Part shown: piece by piece, positions 25,431-34,247 of the stretch
Layout of the letters: every line of letters starts with the position of its first letter
Position numbering within the stretch: the stretch's first letter is position 1
From: Lachnospiraceae bacterium
Lineage (GTDB): Bacteria; Bacillota; Clostridia; Lachnospirales; Lachnospiraceae
Assembly: GCA_910575005.1 (NCBI GenBank)
Contig: CAJTCL010000009.1
Span: forward strand, 62,001 to 126,000
Direction: 5' to 3'
DNA: 64,000 bases
Notes under the pieces: model-generated
The model's input: only the letters and a program-made list of their open reading frames with translations
Databases searched by the model: none
Told to the model about the DNA's origin: nothing
Translations under genes and position numbers: made by a program

Positions 25431-25975
25431 AGCTTCTCACCAAATTCTTTCCGCAATTTCCGAATTCCTCTGTTATATCGGGCAATCACTGTTCCAAGAG
25501 GCAGATCCATCAGCTTTGCAATCTCTCTGTGCTTCATTCCACTTATGTCATGCATGATAATCAAATTTCGATCATCCACAGAGAGCAATTCAAACATTTT
25601 TTCTAAAACCATTCGGTTTTCTACACTAGACATATCTTCAAATCCCAATTCATTTTCCAAATCGTCATAGTTAATCCTTGCTTCCTTGTCTTTTCTACAT
25701 TTCATTAAGAATAAGTTCTTGGCAATCTTCATCATCCATGCCATCGGATTTCCCTGTTCTTTATACATATGACAGTTCTTATAGATTTGAATATATGTAT
25801 CTTGCAATAAATCCTGTGCATCGTCCGAATTCATAGTATGTGAAAGTAAGAATGCATAAAGAGACCTGTACGAAGCCTCGTACAGTTCTCTAAATGCATC
25901 CTGTTCTCCCTGGCGAATTCGTTCAAACAGCCGCTCATCAATATAAACTTTTCGCTTTGGAGTACTTTCCCGCAT
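25427..25975 (-). CDS. ECF sigma factor (copy 2)
   Basis: A 182-residue ECF sigma factor, the same length as copy 1 and very similar throughout (both start with ...TPKRKV.IDERLFERIRQGEQDAF). Region 2 includes DAQDLLQDTYIQIY, region 4 includes LIIMHDISGMKHREIAKLM. It lies 53 bases downstream of the secreted protein gene and overlaps its anti-sigma gene by ATGA. Differences cluster in region 4 recognition helices, so the two paralogues may read different promoters. Confidence 0.9.
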   Translation of the reverse strand: MRESTPKRKVYIDERLFERIRQGEQDAFRELYEASYRSLYAFLLSHTMNSDDAQDLLQDTYIQIYKNCHMYKEQGNPMAWMMKIAKNLFLMKCRKDKEARINYDDLENELGFEDMSSVENRMVLEKMFELLSVDDRNLIIMHDISGMKHREIAKLMDLPLGTVIARYNRGIRKLRKEFGEKL

Positions 25976-26028
25976 CTGGATATGCCCCTTTCAATGTCCG
26001 TTTTCCTAGGGAATTACCTTACACCTAC

Positions 26029-26763
26029 TTATTTTACAGTAACAGTTCTGGTAATAGAACCATAGTTCTTCTCTTTCTGTGTTCTAACGCCATTGATTGT
26101 AATTGTGTAGGTATTTCCCTTCTTCATACCAGAAATCTGTACTTTGATATTTCCTTTTGCCTTCTTCACAATCTTAGCTTCACACTCAGTACCCTTAGAA
26201 TCTTTTACGCTAACTGTTGCATCTTTGTAGTATGTTGCAGACTTCATCTTCAAAACTACAAATTTCTTGTTCTCTACACTTACTTTTCCAACTTTGCTCT
26301 GCGTCTTCATCCCTTTTGCTACAAAGCTCTTAGTAATGGTTGCCACCTCTGTGGAATCCTTTCCAAGTACTCCTTCAATGGTGATTGTGTAGGTCTGCCC
26401 TTTTACCAGACCTGCCACAGATACGGTCAACAGGCTCTTATTCTTCTTTGTAATCTTACATGCGATTTCGCGGCCGTCTGCATCCTTAATCACTGCCTTC
26501 AATCCATCTGTATAAGTTACTTTTCCCTTAAAGGAAATGTTTACTTTTCCAGCTGATGTACAAGTTACTTTTCCTACCTTCTGGCTCTCTACCTTGGGCT
26601 TCTTAGTCTCTGGCTTCTTAGTCTCTGGCTTCTTTGCCAATGTTGTGATGGCCACATCATTTGCTGCCCCGTTCGCCTGGCCTGCATACGCCATCGCTGG
26701 TGCTGACACCAACATACTCATTGTCAATAATCCCACTGCCATTCCTTTTACACTTTTTCTCAT
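26029..26763 (-). CDS. Secreted protein with two Ig/Fn3-like repeats
   Basis: A 244-residue protein with a Sec signal peptide (about 1-28, cleavage after AMAYA), a linker of ETKKP repeats at about 45-60, and two similar beta-rich repeats of about 80 residues (TYTITIEGV in the first, TYTITINGV in the second). ATG follows AAAGGAGG. It is directly upstream of the second sigma gene in the same orientation, so it could be a surface or sensing partner, or a target, of the sigma/anti-sigma system. Confidence 0.75.
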   Translation of the reverse strand: MRKSVKGMAVGLLTMSMLVSAPAMAYAGQANGAANDVAITTLAKKPETKKPETKKPKVESQKVGKVTCTSAGKVNISFKGKVTYTDGLKAVIKDADGREIACKITKKNKSLLTVSVAGLVKGQTYTITIEGVLGKDSTEVATITKSFVAKGMKTQSKVGKVSVENKKFVVLKMKSATYYKDATVSVKDSKGTECEAKIVKKAKGNIKVQISGMKKGNTYTITINGVRTQKEKNYGSITRTVTVK

Positions 26764-26861
26764 AAAATCTTCCTCCTTTATATTTGTTTCTTTGTTTGAT
26801 ACTTAGATAATGTCAAAGAAATGGTTTTTATTGCATTAATTTCAAAAATTTTTTAAATAAA

Positions 26862-26950
26862 ACAAAGAATCCTGCAAAACAGGATTCTTTGCTTGCGGCG
26901 GGTCACTTTCACAACATATTTCCTTTCCGCCGCAGTATGATCATTGTTTT
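26862..26950 (+). repeat. Intergenic repeat, copy B
   Basis: Matches copy A (21145-21233) over about 89 bases, beginning ACAAAGAATCCTG. It contains AATCCTG/CAGGATT and TGCGGCGG/CCGCCGCA stems, the second better preserved than in copy A. Lies between the secreted protein gene and the helicase gene, in the same orientation as copy A. Confidence 0.75.
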
Positions 26951-27017
26951 TAATTCTCTAGTATTCTGGCCGCTTGGTAATTATTCTGATATCCAAGTAA
27001 ATCGAATCCTACTATAG

Positions 27018-28610
27018 TTATTTCTGATTCGCCGGTTCAATATTGATGCTCTTTCCCTTAATTCTGGAATTAGTCATTGCCAGCAGAACTTCTTTTCCAT
27101 ACTCTCTGGGTACTTCCACAAAAGTATATTTATCATACATATCAATCGCGCCTACCAGTCTCCCTGGCATTCCAGTCTCGCCTGCAATAGCTCCCAAGAT
27201 ATCGCCAGGCTTTACATGCTGCTTTTTGCCAATGTTGATAAACAGCCGCACCATACCTTCCTCTGCGCCGGTATCTCCAAACTCAAACCCTTCCATAGCG
27301 GCTTTCTGCTCCTCTTCACTGCCGCCCAGAGCCAGCTTCAAAAATGCCGCTGCAATATCCATCGCTGTATAATCAGATTCATTTACTTGCGTCTCGATCA
27401 TATTCACCATTGCGCCCAAGTCTTCTTCCTCAATCACTGTTCCAATATGATCCATAATCTTTTCCAGCTTCACTTGCGCCACATCTTCCATACTGGGAAT
27501 TTTCTGTGCCAGTATTTTGGTCTTACAGTAGCGCTGAATATCCTTTAATTTGTATACCTCTTTTCCTTTTACAAAGGTAAAGGAACGTCCAGTCCTGCCA
27601 GCACGTCCAGTCCTGCCAATCCGGTGAACATAATATTCATCATCTTGGGGCAGATCAAAATTAAATACTGCCTCCACATCATCGACATCAATTCCTCTTG
27701 CCGCCACATCTGTAGCTACCAAAATCTCTGTCTTGCCATTGCGGAAATTATTCATCACACGGTCACGCTGTGCCTGTTTCATATCACCATGAAGCCCTTC
27801 TGCAAAATATCCTCTGCCCTGAAGCGCGTTCACCAACTCGTCTACCATTCGTTTCGTATTACAAAATACCAAAGAAAGTTTAGGATCGTATACATCCAAG
27901 AGACGGCTCAAGACTTCCACCTTATCTTTGCGCTTTACATCATAGTAATATTGGTCGATATTGGGCACCGTCAATTCTTTCTTCACTACTTTAATGGTAA
28001 CGGCGTCCTTCTGATACTTCCTGGTAATATCTAAGATCGGTTTTGGCATAGTGGCGGAAAACAGGACTGTCTGCCGTTCTTCTGGAATATATTCTAAAAC
28101 CGTCTCTATATCTTCCCGAAATCCCATGTTTAGCATCTCATCTGCTTCATCTAAAACAATTGTATTCACATAATCACATTTGATTGTTTTCCTGCGCAAA
28201 TGATCCATCACACGCCCTGGTGTTCCAATAATAATCTGCGTGCCGCCCTTTAAAGAACGAATCTGCTTTACAATATCCTGGCCTCCATAAACTGGAAGTA
28301 TTTTCACACCATGCATATATTTTGCCAGGTTACGAATTTCCTCTGCTACCTGAATTGCCAATTCCCGGGTAGGGCAGAGTACAATCGCCTGTGTTTTCTT
28401 ATTATGAGGATCTACTTTCATTAAAAGAGGAATTCCAAATGCGGCTGTCTTACCAGTTCCTGTCTGTGCCTGTCCGATGACATCTACACCTTCCATCACC
28501 ACAGGGATTGCTTTACCCTGGATTGGTGTGGTCTCCTCAAACCCCATTTCCTGAATTCCCCTCAAAATCTTTGGATTCAAATTTAATTCATCAAATCTTA
28601 CTGCTTCCAT
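27018..28610 (-). CDS. deaD: DEAD-box ATP-dependent RNA helicase
   Basis: A 530-residue helicase with all core motifs: Q motif (TTPIQGKAIP), AQTGTGKT, PTRELA, DEADEML, SAT, and HRIGRTGRAGRTG. The C-terminal domain (from about 455, VRLFINIGKKQHVKPGDILG) is a DbpA-type RNA-binding domain, as in CsdA/DeaD proteins involved in ribosome assembly and cold adaptation. It has a strong promoter at 28650-28678 and stands alone. Confidence 0.92.
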   Translation of the reverse strand: MEAVRFDELNLNPKILRGIQEMGFEETTPIQGKAIPVVMEGVDVIGQAQTGTGKTAAFGIPLLMKVDPHNKKTQAIVLCPTRELAIQVAEEIRNLAKYMHGVKILPVYGGQDIVKQIRSLKGGTQIIIGTPGRVMDHLRRKTIKCDYVNTIVLDEADEMLNMGFREDIETVLEYIPEERQTVLFSATMPKPILDITRKYQKDAVTIKVVKKELTVPNIDQYYYDVKRKDKVEVLSRLLDVYDPKLSLVFCNTKRMVDELVNALQGRGYFAEGLHGDMKQAQRDRVMNNFRNGKTEILVATDVAARGIDVDDVEAVFNFDLPQDDEYYVHRIGRTGRAGRTGRSFTFVKGKEVYKLKDIQRYCKTKILAQKIPSMEDVAQVKLEKIMDHIGTVIEEEDLGAMVNMIETQVNESDYTAMDIAAAFLKLALGGSEEEQKAAMEGFEFGDTGAEEGMVRLFINIGKKQHVKPGDILGAIAGETGMPGRLVGAIDMYDKYTFVEVPREYGKEVLLAMTNSRIKGKSINIEPANQK

Positions 28611-28649
28611 ATATTTCCTTTCGTATACTTTCTTATAAGCCTGTTGCTA

Positions 28650-28678
28650 ATCATAACAGAGAACCGAATAAATGTCAA
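28650..28678 (-). promoter_or_regulatory. Promoter of the helicase gene
   Basis: TTGACA (28673-28678) and TATGAT (28650-28655) on the minus strand with a 17-base spacer, 40 bases upstream of ATG 28610. Confidence 0.8.
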
Positions 28679-28696
28679 ACAAATTTAAAAATTGTC

Positions 28697-28725
28697 TTGA
28701 CTTTGTTTTCCATTTAGTGTAGTAT
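28697..28725 (+). promoter_or_regulatory. Promoter upstream of hemolysin-III gene with long leader
   Basis: TTGACT (28697-28702) and TAGTAT (28720-28725) with a 17-base spacer on the plus strand. The leader to ATG 29019 is about 290 bases. It contains a 68-codon frame (28787-28993) with no ribosome site, which I do not regard as a gene, and no riboswitch I recognise. Confidence 0.6.
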
Positions 28726-29018
28726 CAGCTTATAAATAATGTAGTTTTTAAAACTATGTGAAATATTTTTTTAAACTTTACATATAATGATGGATAGAAC
28801 AATAATTTCAACTATTCAGAATCACAAGCCGCAGATATGCCAGCAAAGCTGTCATACACCTCTTAAGAGGATTTCGTCTATGTCTGAGGAAATTATCTCT
28901 CTCATGGAAATAGAAAATTTGCCCTTTTCAAATAGTATTAACCATCTGACTTTTTATTTTCATAGGGTTGTGAATAGTTACAAACATTTTTAAGTACAGA
29001 AAGGCAGGAGATCATTTT

Positions 29019-29684
29019 ATGAAATTCAAATTAAAAGACCCCGGAAGCTCAATCACCCATTTCATCGGCATGCTGATGGCACTGTTTTCTGCAACTCCGC
29101 TGCTGATTCGTGCCTCCCTAAATCCTGATAAGATCCATGTAATCTCCCTTACAATCTTTATTTTCAGTATGATTTTGCTCTATGGAGCTAGTGCAACCTA
29201 TCATGCACTGGATCTCTCAGAAAAAACAAACTGTATGTTGCGCAAACTAGACCACATGATGATTTTTGTACTGATTGCAGGGACTTACACTCCTGTCTGC
29301 GTCATTGTCCTCGGCGGCACTGTAGGATATAGCCTCTTAGCTTTGGTATGGGGAATTGCCCTTGCTGGAATTTTAATAAAAGCCTTTTGGATTACCTGTC
29401 CGAAATGGTTTTCTTCCTTATTATATATTGCTATGGGCTGGGCATGTGTACTTGCTTTTACGCAGATTATAAATTCGCTGCCGCTTCAGGCTTTCCTTTG
29501 GCTTCTTGCAGGCGGAATTATTTACACAATTGGCGGTGTGATCTATGCATTGAAGCTGCCGATCTTTAATGCAAAACATAAAAACTTTGGCTCCCATGAG
29601 ATTTTCCATCTGTTTGTAATGGGTGGCAGTGTCTGTCATTTTATTATGATGTACTGTTTCGTTGCCAATATGCCATTACTGTAG
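29019..29684 (+). CDS. trhA: Hemolysin III / PAQR-family membrane protein
   Basis: A 221-residue protein with seven predicted transmembrane segments and the family residues in GASATYHALDL, KLDHMMIFVLIAGTYTP and a C-terminal SHEIFHLFVMGG, which supply metal-binding His. Bacterial TrhA homologues affect membrane fluidity and lipid composition; older names call them hemolysin III. ATG 29019 follows GGCAGGAG. Monocistronic. Confidence 0.88.
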   Translation: MKFKLKDPGSSITHFIGMLMALFSATPLLIRASLNPDKIHVISLTIFIFSMILLYGASATYHALDLSEKTNCMLRKLDHMMIFVLIAGTYTPVCVIVLGGTVGYSLLALVWGIALAGILIKAFWITCPKWFSSLLYIAMGWACVLAFTQIINSLPLQAFLWLLAGGIIYTIGGVIYALKLPIFNAKHKNFGSHEIFHLFVMGGSVCHFIMMYCFVANMPLL

Positions 29685-29689
29685 CATAC

Positions 29690-29747
29690 CATCTAAAAGA
29701 GAGCGTCTCACCCCTTTTTATAGGGGTGAGACGCTCTCTTTTAGATG
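29690..29747. terminator. Exceptionally long perfect bidirectional terminator
   Basis: Arms 29690-29714 (CATCTAAAAGAGAGCGTCTC..) and 29723-29747 are perfectly complementary over 25 bp with an 8-base loop. It separates the convergent trhA and PepSY genes. Confidence 0.9.
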
Positions 29748-29783
29748 TTCTGAACGTTTCTTTCCTATGATTTGAAATAGTCA

Positions 29784-30515
29784 CTAATCATAAATAGAAT
29801 CCATATCAATTTCTAAAATAGCTCCTGTCACTGCATGAATAATTATTTCATACTCCATATCATCTTCTACGATTTCCACTTCATATACTGGAACTCCATC
29901 ATCCATATCAAATTCTATTTTTATTACTTTTCCGCCACCTACTTCTTTGAGTGCAATCTGTTTTGCCTTCTTCTCGCCAATGTAATCCTTATTATTTGTC
30001 TTGCGTGTCAATTCCCACTCATACTCCAAGAGCTTTCCTGTTCTGGCATGGAATTTTAACTCATATTTTTTGTTACTCTTCTTCATCACTACTTTATAGA
30101 TATCAATACCATCACTGCGCTTCTTGGCAATGCTGAGAATTGTTCCGCCAGAAACCTCTTTCTTCGCCAGTTTTTTGCATTTACTGAGGCTGATCATTTT
30201 CCCGCTGCCTCTTTTTACATACCAAGGCTGCATTTCCCATCCATAGGAAACTAATTTTGCATCAGAAGCACGATAAACAAGATCATATTCCTTTTTAGAT
30301 TTCAGCATCCGCACTTCATATACAAGAACTCCATCTTCATAATCGCGTTCCACTTCAAGGATGGATGCACCTTTGACCTGTTTCTTAGCCAATTTCTTGA
30401 CCTGCTTCACACTGGTAATTCCCTTGGCCAATACTGGCTCAGAAAAACATAAAACATTGGTAAACACCAAGCACACCATTAAAACAATAATTGCTGATAG
30501 ACTGCGTTTCTTCAT
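29784..30515 (-). CDS. Secreted triple PepSY-domain protein
   Basis: A 243-residue protein with a signal peptide (about 1-30) and three PepSY repeats, each of the form KxAKKxVxGxxILxxxxxxxDGVxVYEV followed by a YELxxxAxTGKLL ending (about residues 35-95, 105-165, 180-240). PepSY domains act in protease inhibition and in regulation of cell-surface processes. It is 130 bases downstream of another PepSY gene in a two-component operon. Confidence 0.8.
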   Translation of the reverse strand: MKKRSLSAIIVLMVCLVFTNVLCFSEPVLAKGITSVKQVKKLAKKQVKGASILEVERDYEDGVLVYEVRMLKSKKEYDLVYRASDAKLVSYGWEMQPWYVKRGSGKMISLSKCKKLAKKEVSGGTILSIAKKRSDGIDIYKVVMKKSNKKYELKFHARTGKLLEYEWELTRKTNNKDYIGEKKAKQIALKEVGGGKVIKIEFDMDDGVPVYEVEIVEDDMEYEIIIHAVTGAILEIDMDSIYD

Positions 30516-30644
30516 AAAATATTCCTCCTCTTTTTATATAATCTTAATATTGTATTAGATAGTTTGATTTTATAATTCTTCTACAAGTGTGTGATAAGTA
30601 AATAAAACATGAACAAACTCAAAATTATATAAATCTCTCGTCCT

Positions 30645-31577
30645 CTAATCGTCCCATTCTGAATCAAATTTTATAATCTCACCTGTTGCTGCAAGAATCT
30701 CATATTCATATTCCATACCATCTTTATAGAATTTAATCTCATAAACCAAATTGCCATCTTCCTTTTCCAATTTCGCTTTGGAAAAAGAAACCTCTGAAAC
30801 CGAAAAATCTGCATGGCTGACAGCAATAGACTTGGCTTGTTCTACTCCAATATCTGCTCCTGTATTCCCATGATGATTATCTTCTATATTAGTATGAAAT
30901 GCCTCTTTATCTTTACTGCGTATCACACCAGTGACTGCGTTAATTTCATATTCATACTCATCTGTGGATGAATAAAATTCAATCTCATAGACTTGAACGC
31001 CTTCCTCATATTCAAGTTCTGTCTTGGTGTATGTGACATCCGCTTCCGACACCCCTGCATCAGAAATTACAATCTCCTTGGCTGCATCCAGACCGATTTC
31101 TGTACCATCTCCTTGTGGCTCCTCTGGTGCTATCGACTCAGCATTCTTTTCCTTTGTCTCCTTAGGAACCTGCTGTGCTCCTGTGTCTGCAGCCTGTTGT
31201 GTTTTGGTCTCTTTCGCAGTTTGTGCCTCTCCATGAGCAGCTATATCCATTTCCTTCTTAACAATTGCACCATCTGAAGCCTTAATCCAATATTCATATT
31301 CCATACCTTCGGCTATAAACTCTATTTCATATACAAAATGCCCTTGTTCAAAATCAAATTCTACATGTACATCTTGTACGGACAGCGGATCAATTCCTAA
31401 ATCTGCAAAAGCAAAATTCTTGGCATTCTCTTCTCCGATAGAAGAACTCCTGACAATCGAAGTTGCCGCAAAAACAGTTCCAGTTCCCACAAGCGCAATG
31501 ACTGCTGCGATGCAGAGTATAGAAATCAATGCTTTTTGGGGTGTATTAAATAACTGTTTTAATCTATTCAAAATCAT
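30645..31577 (-). CDS. Membrane-anchored triple PepSY-domain protein
   Basis: A 310-residue protein. I place the start at ATG 31577, since the upstream frame lacks a site; AAAGGAGG is very close to this ATG. One transmembrane segment at about 15-40 precedes three PepSY domains (EIEFIAEGMEYEYWIKASDG, a middle one, and EIKFYKDGMEYEYEILAATG), with an acidic linker after the first. Direct neighbour of the histidine kinase gene, so it may sense or modulate the same signal. Confidence 0.8.
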   Translation of the reverse strand: MILNRLKQLFNTPQKALISILCIAAVIALVGTGTVFAATSIVRSSSIGEENAKNFAFADLGIDPLSVQDVHVEFDFEQGHFVYEIEFIAEGMEYEYWIKASDGAIVKKEMDIAAHGEAQTAKETKTQQAADTGAQQVPKETKEKNAESIAPEEPQGDGTEIGLDAAKEIVISDAGVSEADVTYTKTELEYEEGVQVYEIEFYSSTDEYEYEINAVTGVIRSKDKEAFHTNIEDNHHGNTGADIGVEQAKSIAVSHADFSVSEVSFSKAKLEKEDGNLVYEIKFYKDGMEYEYEILAATGEIIKFDSEWDD

Positions 31578-31646
31578 TTCCTCCTTTCCTGGCGGCTTCA
31601 TAATCATTATTATACAAAGCAAACATTAAAATAACATTAGAAAACA

Positions 31647-33056
31647 TTAATTTTTATTTTTGAACTTTACGATAAATGAGCTCCCTTTCTCAAGTTCACT
31701 CTCCACGCTGATCGTACCTTCATGAAACTGTACAATCTCATACACCATAGATAAACCTAATCCCGTACCGCTGCCTGAACGAGAATGATCTGCCTGGTAG
31801 AAACGACGAAAAATTTTTTCCTGCTCCTCTGGTGCAATACCCATTCCATCATCAGACACGGACAACTCTATCTCTTGTTCCTGACGTTTTAAGCTTACAA
31901 ATATATGTCCCTGTTCCTTGCCATAGCGATAGGCATTACTGATTAGATTTGTCAACATCCTGGAAAGAAGCTGATGATTGCCATGAAACTCCACCTGTTC
32001 TTGCACTTCGTAATTGAGTACAATCTCTTTCTCCTGAATTAATGCCATATCAAAACATACCGCTCGCACTAGCTCTGTTAGATCAAGCGTCTGACACACA
32101 AATCTTTCTGACCGCATCTCCAGCCTTGTAAAATCCAACATTTGGTTAATTAGTTTTGACATTTTTCTGCCTTGACGCTGAATCGTGTGCAGTGCTTGTT
32201 CATACTCTTCACCGCTTCTTGACTCCTCCAGAGAAAGTTCACATTGTGCTAAGATCACTGATACTGGTGTACGCAACTCATGGGAGACATCTGAAGTAAA
32301 TTGATGTTCTGCCTCAAAAGCCTTCTCCAAGCGCTGAAACATGGCGTTAAAACTCTTTGCAAGCTGATGCAGTTCATCCTTTCCTTCACCTATGGCAATT
32401 CTTTTTTTCAAATCTCCACCTGAACCGATTTGGGAAGCGGATTCTGAAATCTTTTTTATTGGTCTAAACATTCTCCCTGCAATTAGATAACCACCAGACG
32501 CAGATACCAACACCATAAACGGCAATAGCAATAACGATAGCCTTGTAATATCAGACATTTGTGTCATTCCCTGTTTTTCAGATACCACGCCCCGCAGCCA
32601 AAGCCCTTCTAGACCTTTCAAAGTTAATTTGCGGTCAAAACTATAATATAAGGTATGATTCACTTTGATTCTCTGAATCTTAGCATCCACAAATTCCAGG
32701 TCAGAAACTTGCCTTGAAATTGGATTTTCTCCATAAATCAAGGTATGATCAACATGATATAAGGCCGTATAGACCTCATTGACTTGATCGAGAAAATCAT
32801 CATCAATCTCCAGATAACCGCCGCGGAATCGAATAAAATAATCTGACTCATTGTGTAAATCTACATTGTTAATATTATTATAAAACTCAATTTCATCAAC
32901 ATTATGTTCCACAGTCATAATTAGATTATCTCGAATATTCTTCTGTATCACTTGACGATTAGCAGATAATACAATAAAAAAAGTAAAAAATACTACTATC
33001 AGCAATGCCACTGTAAACCACAATGTAATTTTGGAACGTATTGACATACTTTTCAC
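31647..33056 (-). CDS. Sensor histidine kinase
   Basis: A 469-residue kinase: TM1 at about 12-31, an extracytoplasmic sensor of about 140 residues, TM2 at about 174-196, HAMP to about 250, HisKA with the phosphorylated His in SDVSHELRTPVS, and HATPase with N box (NLISNAYRYG), DDGMGIAPEE and GTGLGLSMVY. It overlaps the response regulator gene by four bases. It belongs to the OmpR-partner class. Confidence 0.93.
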   Translation of the reverse strand: MKSMSIRSKITLWFTVALLIVVFFTFFIVLSANRQVIQKNIRDNLIMTVEHNVDEIEFYNNINNVDLHNESDYFIRFRGGYLEIDDDFLDQVNEVYTALYHVDHTLIYGENPISRQVSDLEFVDAKIQRIKVNHTLYYSFDRKLTLKGLEGLWLRGVVSEKQGMTQMSDITRLSLLLLPFMVLVSASGGYLIAGRMFRPIKKISESASQIGSGGDLKKRIAIGEGKDELHQLAKSFNAMFQRLEKAFEAEHQFTSDVSHELRTPVSVILAQCELSLEESRSGEEYEQALHTIQRQGRKMSKLINQMLDFTRLEMRSERFVCQTLDLTELVRAVCFDMALIQEKEIVLNYEVQEQVEFHGNHQLLSRMLTNLISNAYRYGKEQGHIFVSLKRQEQEIELSVSDDGMGIAPEEQEKIFRRFYQADHSRSGSGTGLGLSMVYEIVQFHEGTISVESELEKGSSFIVKFKNKN

Positions 33057-33733
33057 TTGTCATTAACCTCTCTGAGCACATATCCTTTGCCACGTATGGT
33101 ATGAATTAATTTGTTATCATATCCTCCATCAATCTTTTTTCGAAGATAACTAATATACACATCCACTACATTCGTGCCGCCCTCATAGTCAAAATTCCAG
33201 ATATGATTCTCAATCTTTTCCCTAGACAATACAATGCCCTGGTTGTGCATCAAGTATTCCAATAACGCATATTCCTTAGCAGATAATGTAATTTCTTTTT
33301 CCCCCCGTTTTACCACATGGGCAGCACAGTCAAGCGTAAGATCTGCAACTGACAAAATATTGCTGGCTGTACCAAATGCCGCTCGTGTCATTGCTCGTAA
33401 ACGAGCCGATAATTCCTCAAACGAAAAAGGTTTTACTAAATAGTCATTTGCCCCACTGTCTAAGCCTTTCACCCGATCTGAGACCGCATCCCTTGCTGTC
33501 AGAAATAACACAGGTGTAGTTCTGTTAGCCTGCCGCAGAAATCGCAGGACAGCAAATCCATCTGCTTTCGGCATCATAATATCAAGAATCACTGCATCAT
33601 AATCGGTATAAGATAAAATATCGATTGCTTCCTGTCCATCAAAGCAGCGATCCACACTGTAACCATCTGCAGTCAGCTTTTGTGTAATAATATGATTTAA
33701 ATCCTTTTCATCTTCTGCAAGTAAAATTCTCAT
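33053..33733 (-). CDS. OmpR-family response regulator
   Basis: A 226-residue regulator: receiver domain with LLAEDEK, phosphorylated Asp in VILDIMMP (about 51) and Lys in VKPFSFEEL; DNA-binding winged helix at about 130-222 (RGKGYVLRE). The start is ATG 33733, six bases after GAGGTG; two earlier in-frame starts overlap that site. Upstream is a tandem repeat array with palindromic -10-like elements. Confidence 0.92.
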   Translation of the reverse strand: MRILLAEDEKDLNHIITQKLTADGYSVDRCFDGQEAIDILSYTDYDAVILDIMMPKADGFAVLRFLRQANRTTPVLFLTARDAVSDRVKGLDSGANDYLVKPFSFEELSARLRAMTRAAFGTASNILSVADLTLDCAAHVVKRGEKEITLSAKEYALLEYLMHNQGIVLSREKIENHIWNFDYEGGTNVVDVYISYLRKKIDGGYDNKLIHTIRGKGYVLREVNDK

Positions 33734-33759
33734 CTTCATCACCTCGGCTATAGTATATC

Positions 33760-33915
33760 ATGAATTGCTTCACAAATACATGGTATCTCTTGCACACTCC
33801 GGCGCCTATAATATCTGACGATATTATACTATGAATTGCTTCACAAATACATGGTATACTCTTGCACACTCCCGCGCCTATAATATTTGGCAATATTATT
33901 TTATGAATTGCTTCA
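33760..33915 (-). repeat. 71-72-bp tandem repeat upstream of two-component operon
   Basis: Two units (33760-33830, 33831-33902) and the first 13 bases of a third (33903-33915) each start ATGAATTGCTTCACAAATAC on the plus strand. Each unit contains a palindrome: TATAATATC-TGAC-GATATTATA in unit 1 and TATAATATT-TGGC-AATATTAT in unit 2, where paired changes keep the symmetry. On the minus strand each supplies TATAAT-like boxes directed to the regulator gene. Confidence 0.8.
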
Positions 33916-34011
33916 TTAGATATAACCCAGCGCTTCTGTTGGCACTACTTCCTTCGCATATACGAAAGCCTTTTTGTGAATCAAAAAAATTGCCGTATCA
34001 AGAAGAAATAC

Positions 34012-34057
34012 AACAAGATACTGTTGTTTACTACTTACAAATATACAGTATCTTGTT
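34012..34057. terminator. Probable terminator
   Basis: AACAAGATACTGT (34012-34024) and ACAGTATCTTGTT (34045-34057) form a 13-bp stem about 190 bases after the minus-strand gene at 34248. T-rich sequence lies on both sides. The remaining part of 33916-34247 shows nothing else I can name. Confidence 0.6.
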
Positions 34058-34247
34058 TCTATTTCTCAAGACGACAATTCTTGATTTTGAGAGAAAATAA
34101 TATTATAAAAATTCTAACCTCCTGGAAAACATGATATAGCAAATATGTTTTTGTTCAATCTGTTGCATCGAATGACAAATGTGCTGTTTTGTAAACGCTG
34201 TCAGAGTAATCTGCATGTCGTCCTCATAACACCATTGATATTTTCAT

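Noticed and set aside
28787-28993. 68-aa small protein in trhA leader
   Set aside because: No ribosome site and no protein-like composition bias.
33708-33893. 61-codon frame in the tandem repeats
   Set aside because: It arises because the repeat unit is read twice; overlaps the regulator start with no ribosome site.
33760-33915. CRISPR array
   Set aside because: Units are nearly identical through their length, with no unique spacers, and no cas genes are present.
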